A stretch of DNA of 64,000 nucleotides, taken from positions 55,457,205 to 55,521,204 of the forward strand of contig NC_073745.1 in assembly GCF_029784135.1 (NCBI RefSeq), in the 5' to 3' direction. The translations under genes and the position numbers were made by a program. This DNA comes from Toxorhynchites rutilus septentrionalis. Lineage: Eukaryota > Arthropoda > Insecta > Diptera > Culicidae. The notes beneath the pieces are model-generated. The model saw only the letters and a list, made by a program, of their open reading frames with translations, did no database searches and was not told the DNA's origin. Positions 1 through 13,044 of this stretch are shown here, one piece after another; the first letter of the stretch is position 1; each line of letters starts with the position of its first letter.

Positions 1-52
1 AAAGTGGAAATCGATTTAAATGTGATAAAACACACTCCTTTAGCTTCTTCTA

Positions 53-443
53 TCTATATAAATAAAAATGGATCGTCGAATGTGTTGATAAGAGCAAAAC
101 TCGAGGAAGGAATTGTCCGATTTTGGGCTGTTTTCATTCTACCATATTTTCTGTATCAAACATTGATTCCATGTAACGGAGAAACATGTTATTTGCAAGT
201 GGATGGAAAATCTTGAACGAGAATTGTGTCTGAAAATAATCTCCTAATAATAATATTATAATGACGAGTTTTGGTAGAAGTACTAGGAATGTTATAGTGA
301 AAGGTAATTTCAAAGAGTAGATTATAAGATCAATCAATGAACAGTTCTGCGATTGGACCCATGAACGTGCGTTTAGTAAGAAAACGTGAATATCATAACG
401 AAAACTTAATTTTAGGCGGGACGAAGTTTGCCGGGTCAGCTAG
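53..443 (+). mobile_element. Non-autonomous Helitron remnant
   Basis: The 391-bp unit starts with TCTATATAAATAAAAATGG after an A and ends with GGGTCAGCTAG before a T. That is the Helitron signature: 5' TC, 3' CTAG, insertion between A and T, no target duplication. The same two ends, in opposite orientation, bound a shorter copy at 63679-63922. The interior encodes nothing recognisable, so it would rely on a helicase supplied from elsewhere. Family assignment rests on the termini only. Confidence 0.65.
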
Positions 444-3400
444 TACGAAATTATATTCTTTCGCTTGTGATCTTTGTGATTATTTTTTTTGACGTTCGAC
501 ACTCAAATCATCAAGACAACCTTATTCAATCCTCCGTATATCCGAAATATCTTTTCCGTGATATAAAAAGGCATCACCTAATAACTGTCCAAATGTGCGC
601 GAAATTATATTTTTCCCCTCGGGGCAATTCAATTACCAAGAAAACGATTTTGCATGTCCGTTCATCACGACAACAAAAGAGAAACTGACAGAGGTTGACC
701 AGCCGACGCATCTTCCGATTACCGATTACCTTCATTCAAAATCATGAATTTTCCAATATAATATACTTGTTATGGTCATGAATGTCACCCTTAGAGGGGT
801 GATTATGACAGAGGGACCGCCCCTTTCCAATTATGAATAGTACTTATGTAAAAGAGATTAACAGTTTCATTCTATATAAACGCTGAATCGTTGAGTAAGT
901 ATTATTTTTATTTACTGTAAATGTGACGATTCGCTACACGTTCTTATCAGGTGTCAATCTAGTCTGTCTTTTTAAGGGCCCATTAAAAGGTAATGTATAC
1001 ATTGTTATAACAGCATTGTCTGGTTGATAATCTTCATCTTTTCATCACTGCAATTCTACAATCACTAAGTGCAACGGTGACTCATACCATATCGTTCTGA
1101 CTCGGTGCTCTTCATACTCTTCTGTCTTCTGTTAGCTTTCAATAACCTGATTCTACCGTCAGCAATTTTCCGCAATTACGCTCGGGTGCAATTATTTCCG
1201 AGTTCATTTTTTGACTTGAAGGGAAGCCTGATTCGAATAAACTCTCCCATCGATCTTCTGGTTGTCTGCTGATGAATAAAAGATTATGGCTCATCGTTTG
1301 GCTTGTCCAGTGGACCCATTAATCAATACTGTTCAATGTCAATCTTCGTGAAATTGGTCGGGGAAAATTTGGATGTATTCAAGGAAGCTTGAAATAATTG
1401 GTCGAGCGTATGTGACTGTCGTGCCCGAATACGGCCGCAATGCTTAGGAGTGGTACAACATTTGAACGCTGAGTCACGTTCCAATTACTGTTTTGTTTCA
1501 CTTCCTATGCCCCAGCAGGTTAAATGTTTCTAATGTGATATTTGCGTTTCATACAATGTGACGCTAGACAGACCGGCGTGATAGGAATTCATTTGTCATT
1601 CTATATGACCATTTTTGATTTTGCAAACACTTTTTTCAAAGTATTTATCCCAAACCAACGTTAAATTGTACTTTCGAGTCCCTGGATTTCCCGCTGACTT
1701 CGAGCGAATGGATCTTTTTCCCAAAATCATTAACGTCGACAAATTTTATTGAGTACCAATATTGATTCAGCCAAACCAGTTTATTTTGTTCCGGTCGTAA
1801 ACTGTACACCCGGGTGATTTGTGAATACTCTCACAGAGCAGGTATGTCTTTTCACACGACACTATTCCCATGCTATGCGAAGCAGAGAGGGTATGCAAAT
1901 TATACCTGCTGTTTTTTTTTTGTTTATTATTGACGGTTGTTTCTCACCCAATTAGTTTAAATGTGTTTTCCCCACAATTTCGCCATTTATTTTCTCATCT
2001 CAGGTGTTTTGAGCACTCGAGGAAGACAGAAGTTACGCATCTGGGTTTGAATATTCTTATCGTGGGTGATGAATTGAAACGGTACTCACTTGGCGTGATA
2101 CCGTTCCAATACGAGAATCTTTTGAACGAGATTAGATTTTTCACCGAAGTTGCCGATAACCGCATTTCGTTATGGCATCTCGAATGATGAATAGAAAAGA
2201 TAATCTCGATTAAATCTTGTTCAATTTCGTTGAAATACAGATCGCAATTATTCAATTTGAATTTTGTGTAGTATACGCCCTCTGCCTCTGTGGAAAAATA
2301 TGGACAAATATTGATTTAATGTGGACATTATATATACATTCTTCAAATATATACCGAGAATTAATGTTGAATCTTCCCGGTAGGACTACGTCTTTCAGTT
2401 AGAGTATCAAATCAGCAAACGGGTCACGTTTTTATGAAATTATGTGAACGTTAAAAATTATTCTCGCTACGAGCGAATTCCGATTATTTGCATACCAATT
2501 GAATCGTGAGATTTCTAAGATTCGTTTGATATGTTATACATTATGGTTCCCTAATCCCTAAGCGATTAAAATTGATGAAAATTGGAAGCATTCCAATTTT
2601 CCCATACATTTGTTCTGCCCATTTGTGCTCTCACTTACCCGTACCGTCAATAACGGGTTGCCAATGCACTCATTTCTGTCCGTTTTTTACTTATTTGGTA
2701 TAAATAAGCCATCCACGATTCGAAATCACAGGCTCAATCCAGCTAGCGAGCAGACAACATACATTTTCCGATTCTGATATCACATTAATATACGGACACA
2801 CCTCGATACAAGAATGGAAAAAATAGACGGTATTGCAAAACAGCCGTGCAATTTTGTTTGGCGGATGAGCGTCATTTTATGATTTTCAATAGAAAAATAA
2901 AATAAAGATATAGAAAATTTTATGTGAGAAAATTGAATATTCCTTTGTTCAAATCATTCACATTTCAGTTGCCTTCCGAAAAATGCTGACATACTCGTGA
3001 TACACGAATCAAATAGGATAGAAAATATAAATTCATTGAAACTAACTGTTGTACAGCTGAAAAATGTCAAACAATATCTAAACGAAAACCCCTCATTCTG
3101 ATTTATCCAATGGCAGAAGCAATTGATACCCTCTCAGTTGTGGTGTGAAAAAGCATGTAATCTAGCGATAATGATGCAACATGTCAAGTTGCATCGAACG
3201 AAGTAATAAATTACGTGACTGCGACATCCTCTGATAGTGAAACTCTAGACAGCGATCAGCCGACGTCAAATTTTAGACTGAGAGTTAATTTAAAAATTGC
3301 TCGCGTTGCTCAGTGCAATCATTCATTGCAATGAATCATGCGTTTGTTGAATATAATAAGGGTTTGCTATAAAGCATGTGTTTGGTGTGTTGGTCTGCCA

Positions 3401-3564
3401 GTTTGGAAAACTAGAACCAAACTCTTAGCTATCGGATTTGAGAGAAGCCATTGCCATTGCCGTCTGATCATTAGAAAATTCATTCGTCTTTGATTGTTAA
3501 ATTGAAACGCAATCAAATTGGTTTATTGAAATTCGTCTCAGCTGAAAATGTCTCTAAGGCTTCA
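444..3564. other. Gene-free AT-rich stretch
   Basis: I see no supported gene, RNA gene or clear transposon boundary here. Open frames are short and not protein-like. The stretch may be intergenic or part of a long first intron of FHIP, whose first coding exon I could not find. Confidence 0.5.
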
Positions 3565-3722
3565 ATATATATTGTGTCGGGCCCGAGCATCTTTGGTCCA
3601 ATCCAGAAAAATATGTAACGGATATGGGAGCCGCACTACAAGAAAATAGAGGTTGTTCTGTTTTGTCAACCAAGCAGAAGTGAGTAAAAAACTGGGACCA
3701 AGCCGGAAACGGGTGAGAACCA
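3565..3722 (-). mobile_element. Fragment of LINE ORF2 C-terminus
   Basis: The stretch beginning TTGTGTCGGGCCCGAGCATC resembles, with many substitutions, the 3' part of ORF2 in the two full-length LINEs (36567 onward and 43026 onward). The similarity continues weakly through the cysteine-rich C-terminal region. It looks like an old, truncated relative of the same LINE clade. No open frame remains. Confidence 0.4.
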
Positions 3723-4418
3723 GTCTTTATCTACTGTTGTTTCGCTTGAATCAAGCAAGTGTTGTGTTTATAATTTTCAGAAGATGATTTTTTTTCTGAA
3801 AAGCATACGTTTGTTTTTTGGTTCAATTAACGCTCATTTTTTAGCATTGAGAACCATAATGTGGACATAATAATCGTTTCGTTCAAATTGGGGGTAAAAC
3901 AAAGGTAATAAGCATGTAACATTGCGTCAGGCGAGAGGTATAAATGGTTTGACTCATTAACTTTCCTTTTTTTAATTTCACTCTAGATAGTGATCAGCCA
4001 ACGCCGTAGACTGAGGTTAAGATTTAATATGAAAATTAGATTTTTTTTAAGTTACAACAAAATCACACATCAGGACCACAAAAAATACGAAAGAATCAGC
4101 TATAAAATTTCGTTTCTTCCTTATTTAATGTGGAAAGTGTTAACTGAATAGTAGGCAAATTGAATGCAATAAATTCGTAGTTCTATGTTAACAATGGCGT
4201 CGTGTCTTGGGCACCATCATCCTATTTTTTTAAAGTTGGTCTTACTGTCAGTGTTCCTAATGTCAATTTTGAGCGCGATCGGTCAGATTGCTTCCAGCGT
4301 CATTAAACACGTGTTAACATTTTCGGGTAGGTGATTTTTGATATCGTTAATTCTATTGGTCGAATATATTGTGTGAAATTTGGTGTTGCAAACAAAATTT
4401 CTTGTGCCGGAAGGTTGA

Positions 4419-4830
4419 ATGTATTCTGCAACATATACATTTGGTGGCTCAACTATGTCTCAAGCACGGATGTATGAATGGTATAAGACATTCAAAGACG
4501 GTGGAGAAAAAATGAACGGTTTACCACACCAAAGACGACCATCCACCTCTTCACATGATGAAAACATCAAAAAAATAAAAGTAATGGTGCTCGGAAATTG
4601 TCAATTAAGTTTGAGAGAGATAGCCCGTGAATTAAATATTTCGAACGAGACCGTTCCTTATATTTTGGTGGTGGTCTCATGCCTCTTATGTATGAGAAAA
4701 GTCGCAGCACGACTAGTCCCGAAAAAGCTCAATTTTCTTCACAAACTTCATCGCAATCAAGTGGCTGAAGACATGCTTGAATGATCAAATTCGGACCCCA
4801 CATTCATCCAACGCATAACGATTCGTTATT
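4419..4830 (+). pseudogene. Truncated mariner-like transposase (N-terminal part)
   Basis: A 121-residue open stretch reads like the DNA-binding half of a mariner transposase. It has YEWYKTFKDGGE, then a linker RRPSTSSHDENIKKIK, then a second helix-turn-helix LSLREIARELNIS, followed by RKVAARLVPKKLNFLHKLHR. The frame stops after VAEDMLE; residues resembling SNSDPTFIQRI follow the stop. The catalytic DDE/D core that should come next is absent, so this is a dead fragment. I did not identify terminal inverted repeats. Confidence 0.75.
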
Positions 4831-5149
4831 TGACATCGATCTTATATATAAGCGGCTTAGAATGCAAGGGGTGGAAGTGACTTGATGGATTTCTCTTCAT
4901 CAACTTTTTGTTTAGTTAATAACTCAACTGCAAAAACGTTCCAATTTAAGTTCGTTAAGAATCCGACACACTCTGTCCAACTTCTATAAGACCACCCTGA
5001 TTCTATTTCGTTGCAACACAAACAGTTTTCAACATTTCAACAAGATACATTCATACATTGTTGAATGCTTAGAATAAAGTATATTTAACGTCGATTTCGT
5101 TCAAAAGAGTTGTTTGTTTATTTATTGTGCTTAAATATGATAATTTCAG

Positions 5150-6646
5150 GCTGATTTACATGTCAATAATGGTCAACCTCGCCATTTTGGCTAATAACCT
5201 GTAAAATTCGTGTTAGAATATTATTTACCCAATGTTACTGAGCGAATTTCCCGATATTTTTCCATGTTTCCGAAATTGCGACCTTGAGCTCTTCAATCGG
5301 GGTTTACCTTTTCCCTCAGTGTAGATTCTGCATACAAGGATCCCCCTAAGATTTTCAGCAGGATTCAATTCTGGAGGGCGAGCTGACCAGTTCAAAAAAA
5401 TAAGTTTTTGGTCCTTAATTCATTGCTTTGTCTCCGTGCTGATATGAATAGTAATGTTTTGCTGTAATGTGAATTTTTTGTGACGATATCAACGCAAAAA
5501 CGGTAGGAGAGAGGATTCCAGATTCCAGTACCAGTATTCAAGGATTACATGTATGTAATCCTTGAATAATGTGGAAGCTATCTTGAGCACAGAATCCCGC
5601 CCAAACCATGCACGAGACTCCATCAAAATTCCTGGTTGAAAAATACTGTTCCTTCTTCTGTAAATCACGCCAGTTGAAACCGTCAGAACCATCCTAATTG
5701 AACTTTTTTTCGTCAGTCAAGAACTTTTCGTTATGGTTTATAGCTAAATGTACTCTTTTGGAAACATTCTTTGTCATAAAATACCATGTCCCACTGTCGC
5801 TTCATGTGGGCTTTGGCAAAACTCAGACGTCTTCCGATGTGTAATGGTGTAAGATAAGGAGTTTTAACATTTTAACACGCGTCGCCCAACGCGACGTTTT
5901 TGAGTTTCTTGCAGGGCCCAACTTGCGAATAAATTATTAAATGAAGATCAAACTTAGTTTGTAGATAACTTTTACATGATCTAGCAATGTTTGTTTTCAA
6001 TTGAAGACGAAATGATGCCAATAACACATGCCAAAGTCATATAATAGGGGTTTTGCAATAACCGGCAGTACAAACCATTCGTACTATAAATTAATAAAAA
6101 GTATAATATAAACAGTATAATATTATAGTTATGATTTCATTAATTTTCTTCATATCCTATAGTTACATTTAGGTGCCTATTCTATCAAATTCCTTCCAAA
6201 AATCCAATTCAATTTGAACGAGGAAAGTGTCACCCATATCTGGGTGACGGGGCGTCGAAAATGTTAAACCCTCTTTATGTGAGGATTTTTCACCAAAACT
6301 TGACGAATTGTCACCCGAGTAACATTTAAATTGAAATATTGCTTTATTTGCATAAGCGATTTTGAGGTATTCAAAGCTGTTCTAGCTATTTCCCGCTTAT
6401 CCCGGTCAGAGAGCTTCGATTTACGTGAAGCTCTCTCCTTCTTAGCGTATCCTTGAAGATTCGTCAAATAATTGAGCACTACTTCACGGGATTGTTCAAT
6501 CCGACGAGAAATTTCTCTGATGTCAACGTCTTGGTGAAATTGCGATTTGTATTTCTTCTCTCTTCGTGAGCACTTTTCCCTTCGGCATTTTCCAGATTTA
6601 TTGATCAAAACAACTAAAACAACGGAAAAATGTAACTGGTCTTATA
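5150..6646 (-). pseudogene. Degraded Tc1-like (DD34E) transposase, split by a MITE
   Basis: The minus-strand frame 6608-6264 (114 residues) is the start of a Tc1-type transposase, with DIREISRRIEQSREVVLNYL as first helix-turn-helix and SDRDKREIARTALN as second. A MITE at 5876-6263 interrupts it. The frame resumes on the far side with LTDEKKFN (first catalytic Asp region) and WRDLQKKEQYF. In shifted frames follow an Asp-containing QHGDKAMN and PELNPAENLRGIL with the third acidic residue. Several stops and frameshifts make it non-functional. Its upstream side is cut by the ITmD37E element at 6647. The order of events is therefore Tc1 first, then the MITE and ITmD37E. Confidence 0.8.
5872..6267. 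mobile_element. TTAA-flanked MITE (piggyBac-type), copy 1
   Basis: A 388-bp unit (5876-6263) is bracketed by TTAA on both sides. Its ends are imperfect inverted repeats: CACGCGTCGCCCAACG at one end and, read inward from the other, CATTTTCGACGCCCCGTC. A second copy lies at 29853-30242 in inverted orientation, also between TTAAs. TTAA duplication is the hallmark of piggyBac-type transposition. It contains no open frame and interrupts the Tc1-like transposase pseudogene. Confidence 0.8.
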
Positions 6647-7948
6647 AGGACCGTATCGTTATTTATGGGTACGCCTTAGAGTCTCCGTCTGAAAAATACT
6701 ATAGCTTGTTTTGACAGCTGTTTATTTTTCTCCTGTTGTTGACACAGTTAGCGTTCAGTTAGCATTGTTAAAAGATCGTTTTTTCCTAAAAGTGCAATCA
6801 TGAGAGGGCTAACAGAAGAAAAACGAAAATCCATTGTGACCAGATACTGCTCCGAAACAGGAATATCAATGAGAAAATTGGCGAAGGCGGAAGGAGTAAG
6901 CGTCCATGCGGTCCAAAACGCTATCAAGCGATTTGGTATGTATAATACATTGAAGGATCTACCCGGTCGCGGCAGAAAACCTGGGCCATCCAAGCCAAAC
7001 TTGGATAAAAAGATTTGCAGGCAATTTGAAAGAAAAAAGGAATTATCGATACGGGATTGCGCAAAAAAGTGTGGAACATCAATCGGTATGGTTCAACGTG
7101 CCAAAGAACGTAACTCACTGAAGGCATATAGAAAGCAAAAATGTCCCAAACGCAGCCAAATTCAGGCAAGTTCCGTGAAAACCCGTGCCCGTAAGCTTTA
7201 CGATTGGATTTTAAGCAAACGCGAACTGTGCATCGTCATGGATGATGAAACCTACGTCAAACTGGACTACAAAACTCTTCCTGGGGCACAGTTTTACACT
7301 GTAAAGCAAGGAACAGATGTCCCGAACGCGGAGAAGTCAATTTTTTGCGAAAAATTCGGTAAGAAAGTGCTGGTTTGGCAAGCTGTTTGTCAATGTGGCA
7401 TGAAATCATCTCCTTTCTTCACTCTCGGGAATATGAATGGTGAAATTTACCGGAAAGAATGTCTCCAAAAGCGTGTGTTACCGCTCATCCGAAAGCACAC
7501 TGGTCCGACACTATTTTGGCCTGATTTGGCATCATGCCACTATGCACGTTTGACCTTGGATTGGTATCGCGAGAATAATGTCGATTTTGTGGAAAAGGAG
7601 ATGAATCCTCCAAATTGTCCGCAAATAAGACCTATTGAAAAATTTTGGGCTTTGATGAAGGGACGACTGCGGAAGAAGGACAAGGCAGCCGATGACCTTG
7701 AGCAGTTCAAAAAGGATTGGATAAATGTGAGCAAACAAGTCGATGAGACGGTTGTCCAGAACCTAATGAGGGACATCAAGAAGCAGGTGCGATCATTGGC
7801 GCGAAAATCAGAATCTTGATTATTTTTTACTGTTACTCCTTTCTTTCATTCATAAGATACAATATTTTGATATCAGAACTGAAAAACAAATGCAATATTT
7901 GAAATAAAGCTGTGTTTTGAGCGTACCCATAATTAACGATACGGTCCT
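6647..7948 (+). mobile_element. Full-length ITmD37E DNA transposon
   Basis: This 1302-bp element has terminal inverted repeats of about 28 bp. The left end reads AGGACCGTATCGTTATTTAT and the right end, inward, AGGACCGTATCGTTAATTAT, both continuing GGGTACGC. A TA flanks each end, as expected for IS630-Tc1-mariner elements. It holds one uninterrupted transposase frame (6800-7819), so the copy looks complete and young. It sits inside an older Tc1-like element. Confidence 0.9.
6800..7819 (+). CDS. ITmD37E (IS630-Tc1-mariner) transposase
   Basis: The frame encodes 339 residues, a normal length for this superfamily, and would catalyse cut-and-paste transposition in the nucleus. Residues 1-110 hold the paired helix-turn-helix DNA-binding region: SMRKLAKAEGVSVHAVQNAI, then SIRDCAKKCGTSIGMVQRA, joined by the GRGRKPGPSKP linker. 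The catalytic triad is visible. The first Asp is in VMDDETYV (about residue 149), the second is Asp242 in FWPDLASCHYA, and the third is Glu280 in RPIEKFW. There are 37 residues between the last two, which is the D37E signature. A basic tail follows (KKQVRSLARKSES). The ATG lies 153 bp inside the left inverted repeat. No stop or frameshift interrupts it, so activity is possible but untested. Confidence 0.93.
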   Translation: MRGLTEEKRKSIVTRYCSETGISMRKLAKAEGVSVHAVQNAIKRFGMYNTLKDLPGRGRKPGPSKPNLDKKICRQFERKKELSIRDCAKKCGTSIGMVQRAKERNSLKAYRKQKCPKRSQIQASSVKTRARKLYDWILSKRELCIVMDDETYVKLDYKTLPGAQFYTVKQGTDVPNAEKSIFCEKFGKKVLVWQAVCQCGMKSSPFFTLGNMNGEIYRKECLQKRVLPLIRKHTGPTLFWPDLASCHYARLTLDWYRENNVDFVEKEMNPPNCPQIRPIEKFWALMKGRLRKKDKAADDLEQFKKDWINVSKQVDETVVQNLMRDIKKQVRSLARKSES

Positions 7949-10260
7949 TAGAAACTTGACACTTGAAAAATACAAAAACATTCGTTTATGCTCAGCGTTT
8001 GCACACACACATATGAAAATCATGCAGTGTTTGGTAGTCACCAATACCAATAAACTAGGATCTAAGTTAAAGCATTCCAGCAGCAAGATCATATCCTGGT
8101 CTTATAGAAGTTGGATAGAATGTAGATGAAATTCTGACCTATCTTCCACATTGTCAAATACAGCTGGGAATGTATTTGCAGCTAAGTTATGACCAAAAGA
8201 GAGAGTCAATGTAGAGAAATCGATCAAATCACTTACACCCCTTTCATTCTATGCCCCTCAATTGTCTTTATTTTGTAGTGTTAGTTTCCGCACAAGGAAA
8301 GTTTTCACTTTTTTACATTTCTTATATGTTTTGCAGTGACATTGCAGTAGGCATCCAATTGAAATTTGCCTTCGTAGCATTGAGCCTCGTATTCTGTTGA
8401 TGTGAAGCGAAATTGGTACTGGATTTTCAGGTTGATAAAACACACCTTCAAATTTTGGAACCATGACGAACATCAGAAGGAACTGACGGGATTAGGTCTA
8501 CCAGAAGATTCATAACTAAGTGGTATTTCTTCTCAATTTCGATGAAACTCTGAAAATGTGACAAATTCGCATAACAATAAACCCCTGTAATAGCCCCTTC
8601 TACGATGGTTTAACTGGTGTTGTTTACTCGACATCCAGCAGACTGAACATACAATTTGTAATAGTACATCGGATGACCATAAAAGATGGTTACGATTTCG
8701 CGAGTAGCAATCACTCGTAACTGGGTCCAAATTTAATGGCGCGACCAAGATGATTACTAATTGCACTGAGTGCCACTCTTCGTACTAAGCCACCACCATC
8801 AATGCACAATACGTGGGTAAGCTTAGGGATTTTGCTCCGTAACTCAACACCATATCACTCCCAACAGCCAACAGCCATTCGAAGCAAAATTAGTGCATCT
8901 TCTCTCATCGTGTCGTGGTCGTCATAACCGCCCACACGCCGCCGCGGCAGGCAGGAAAAGTAGGATCCCTCAACCAGACACCGGTCTGCCGCGAAACACA
9001 ACACGCCGCGTAGAAGAAAAGTGATGACTACTGCATGCATAACCATTTTACGCTTCGTACGCGCGATATTTTTCCATTTTTGTTTTGGGTCGCTGCTTTT
9101 CGCGTGCCGCACTTTCCTCCAACCAGACGGCAGCGTGGGTGGGGTTGTGTGTGTGTGCGTGCGCGTTGCTGTATGTACATTCGTACATATGTTGGCGGTT
9201 CTGATCATCACCACATAATACGCCAAGCCTGCGCGGCACCAAAGTACCCGGTCTCAATGGTGGCAGAAGGAATGGGTAGCTGTTTACCTAGCCATTGTTA
9301 TTGTTACGTATGGATTCCCTGCAGCAGCTCTTGCCTGTCTTTGACGCTTTTCAACATCAGTCTTAGATGTTTCGAGAGAATCTTCAATCTTGGGTCTTTC
9401 CTTACAGAAAAACAAACCATTTTTAGCAGCTTAAGGACGCTGCAGCTTATATGGAGTGGTCCTCCAAACGATCTCTCTCGAAAATGTTTGTTATGCAAAT
9501 TGTCATTCGAACGCTGATTAATTATACCTGTCCTAACAGTGTTGGTACAAACCCAAAAACGATGGCGCAAGCAGGGCGTGATATTGTTTTTTTCTCTCGT
9601 TGTTGCCTGCGGACGTCGTTACCGCGCGCGGGGTTACCATTTTAAGAGATTTCGTTTCGAAGACCGGTTCCATGGGATCATTCTGTCTTTCGCACAACAA
9701 TGTGCTTTCTCGTTGGCGAGTAGGTTCGGTTTGACCGACTTGTGAAGGTAGCCTCGTTCGCAGATTTGATCTCCCGGTAGCCAAAAAGCGGGGCGTTTGA
9801 CTTGGTACGCCACAGAGAAATGTCACAAACTGAAAGAAGGTACTTACGAATCGCGTAAGCGATTGCTGAAATGGCTGCAACACTTCTCACCATTATTATA
9901 AATTACCTCTGCGTGATTAATTCACGTAGTCATTGTGTGTCTTTTTGAAACTCAGATTTTGTATTTGCGTAATCAGTGTGAAACCAGTTTGCCGATTGTC
10001 GGCGCAGTATTCGGCAGCTAGTTTTAGACACAAATTGAATGTCATCGGAATAATGACTTGTTTATTAGAGATTGTTATGAATATTTAAAAGAAAAAAACA
10101 TGGTTTTTGGACGAAAGCTATATCTTGCGTAATGGGTTGAATTTGAATACCTTATTTTTCATTCAATAATACGTAATTTTCCCAACCAGCTGCAAACATT
10201 TCCCACTTGGAACGAACAATAATTGTAGAGTGAAAAACAATTACTTCGCGATGCGACTAT
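7949..10260. other. Intergenic or intronic sequence without a supported gene
   Basis: No gene is supported here. Part of it (8.9-9.9 kb) is less AT-rich than its surroundings and includes a short GT/GC alternating run near 9148-9170. This could be promoter or 5'-UTR sequence of a host gene, for example FHIP, but I found no coding exon in it. Open frames on both strands look like chance. Confidence 0.4.
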
Positions 10261-10572
10261 TTATCTGTTTATCTTCTTCTTCTTCTTCTTCAATGGCACT
10301 AACGTTCCTAGAGGAACTTCGCCGTCTCAACGTAGTATTACTTGCGTCATTTTTATTAGTACTTAGTTGAGATTTCTATGCCAAATAACACGCCTTGAAT
10401 GCATTCTGAGTGGCAAGCTCTAGAATACGCGTGATCACAGTGCAAGTCGGAGGAAATTTCTTTGACGAAAAATTCCCCCGACCAGAACGGGAATCGAACC
10501 CGAACACCCGGCATGTTAGTTATGACGCTAACCACTCGGCCACGGGAGCACATTGATCTGTTATCTGTTTAT
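10261..10572 (-). mobile_element. Feilai-like tRNA-derived SINE with target-site duplication
   Basis: On the minus strand the unit begins TGCTCCCGTGGCCGAGTGG, a tRNA-like A box. About 30 bp later it has the B box GGGTTCGATTCCC, then a tRNA-unrelated body. It ends in a run of GAA triplets (10273-10291 on the plus strand). A perfect 12-bp direct repeat, TTATCTGTTTAT, flanks it at 10261-10272 and 10561-10572. The layout matches the Feilai SINE of Aedes. The family name is from memory; the tRNA-derived structure and the duplication are directly visible. Confidence 0.9.
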
Positions 10573-11075
10573 ATCACCTTTAAAAAACAAGTGCATAATA
10601 TTCACCAGAGTAAGGAAATTACATTTCGGTTTATGAACAGTTTTCATTATACGGGCCAAGGTGTCGACTACCTTGAAAAACCTTGAAAATCAAGGAATAT
10701 CAGTGAATTTCGTCATCAATCTGGAGAAAACAAACTAAATTCCGCTAATTACAATTTTGATTATTGCAGTAATTAGAAAATTCTGATGACACCAAGAGCG
10801 GAGAAGGTCCAACTATGGCGTGATAAAGGGCGCTTTATGATGATGTTTGGCTTTGTCCCGTATCCCAAATCGGAGCTCGATGAAACTTTGAAACGCTATA
10901 CTCTGTCGTTGGTTTCGACGAGCTTTTGAACAAGACTACAAAGAGGCTGCAGATGGAACTGAATGTTAGATTTTGAAATGAAGAAGAGATGGAGGTGGCG
11001 AATCGTTACATGACAGAACGTTTCACAGCATTAGAGATCAACTTAAAGCTTTTCAAGAAGGTCTGGGAATTATAT
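10573..11075. other. Stretch without recognised features
   Basis: I see no gene, repeat boundary or RNA gene here. It lies between the SINE and a mariner remnant. Confidence 0.4.
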
Positions 11076-11515
11076 TAGGTTGGGGAAAAAGTAATCCATT
11101 ATTTGTGGGTGAAAATCAAAACTATTTTTAATATGCTTCGGATTGTCCGACTTGGGTCAAGTATTGTTGCAAAATTTGTTGCCATTCTAATGATGTCTCT
11201 ATAAAGGAGTATTGGTTCTTATTAGTAAAAACTCTAGCAATAGATTTTTATAATCATCTCTTGATACCAATTTTTTATCACTCTGGAAATTTTGCAATGC
11301 GAGAGAAATGTGGTTATCGCTTGGTGCCAGGTCCGGACTATATGGTGGATGAATTAAAACATCCCAATTAAGCTCTTGGAATTGTGTGGCCTTGCGTTCT
11401 CCTGATGGAACACAACATCTCTTCTGTTTGCCAGTTCTGGACGTTTCTGGTCAATCGCTAGCTTCGAACGGTCCATTTGTTGACAGTAGAGATCTGAATT
11501 TAGTGTATTGAAATT
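11076..11515 (-). pseudogene. 3' part of a mariner transposon
   Basis: The right end carries a mariner-type terminal repeat, TTAGGTTGGGGAAAAAGTAA. Reading the minus strand from about 11515 gives decayed transposase sequence. KLAIDQKRPELANRRDVVFH is followed by the second catalytic Asp region, which has degenerated to QENARPHNSKS, then TWHQAITTFLSRIAKFPE and further C-terminal residues. Stops and frame changes are frequent. The DNA-binding half is missing, so this is a 5'-truncated dead copy. Confidence 0.75.
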
Positions 11516-11599
11516 TAAAGAAATTAAAAAAAATTTAAAAAAAATTAAATAAATAAAAATATATATATAATTTATAATGGTTTATGACAAGAGTGACCG

Positions 11600-11885
11600 C
11601 TAAGTCACCATCATCGATGTCGCTATTCCACTGAACCGACCGAACCCTTGATGAGAACCACGGACACAAAATTTGTAAGTACCGCCCATTGGCCGTGGAA
11701 CTCAAAGAATTGTGGGGGCTGAGTGAGGTCCCAAGAATTGTTCCAGTCGTTCTCTCTGGAACTGGAATTGTCCCGAAGGCTCTTCTTAAGGTGTTGAACA
11801 TGGGGAAGAAATTGCCCGGCCAAAAGTTGCCAAAAGTTGGCTTTAGCTCCTGCGCGATTGTCCGACAATTCCTGGGTCAGGACAG
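11600..11885 (+). mobile_element. Remnant of a LINE C-terminal domain
   Basis: The plus-strand reading IIDVAIPLNRPN, then after a frame change YRPLAVELKELWGL, then RIVPVVLSGTGIVPKALLKV, has the pattern of a conserved C-terminal segment found in many arthropod retrotransposon reverse transcriptases (DVAIP ... KY.PLA.E.K..W ... IIP.V.S.TG..PK.L). At least one frameshift is present and no reverse transcriptase core is nearby. It is a decayed fragment; the clade is not determined. Confidence 0.5.

Positions 11886-13044
<1,159 letters not shown>

Noticed and set aside
1..216. 70-residue frame at the window start
   Set aside because: Most of it lies within the Helitron remnant, and it has no recognisable domain.
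8855..9257. Overlapping open frames on both strands at 8.9-9.5 kb
   Set aside because: No domain, no splice context, His/Thr-rich runs caused by GT repeats; local base composition explains them.
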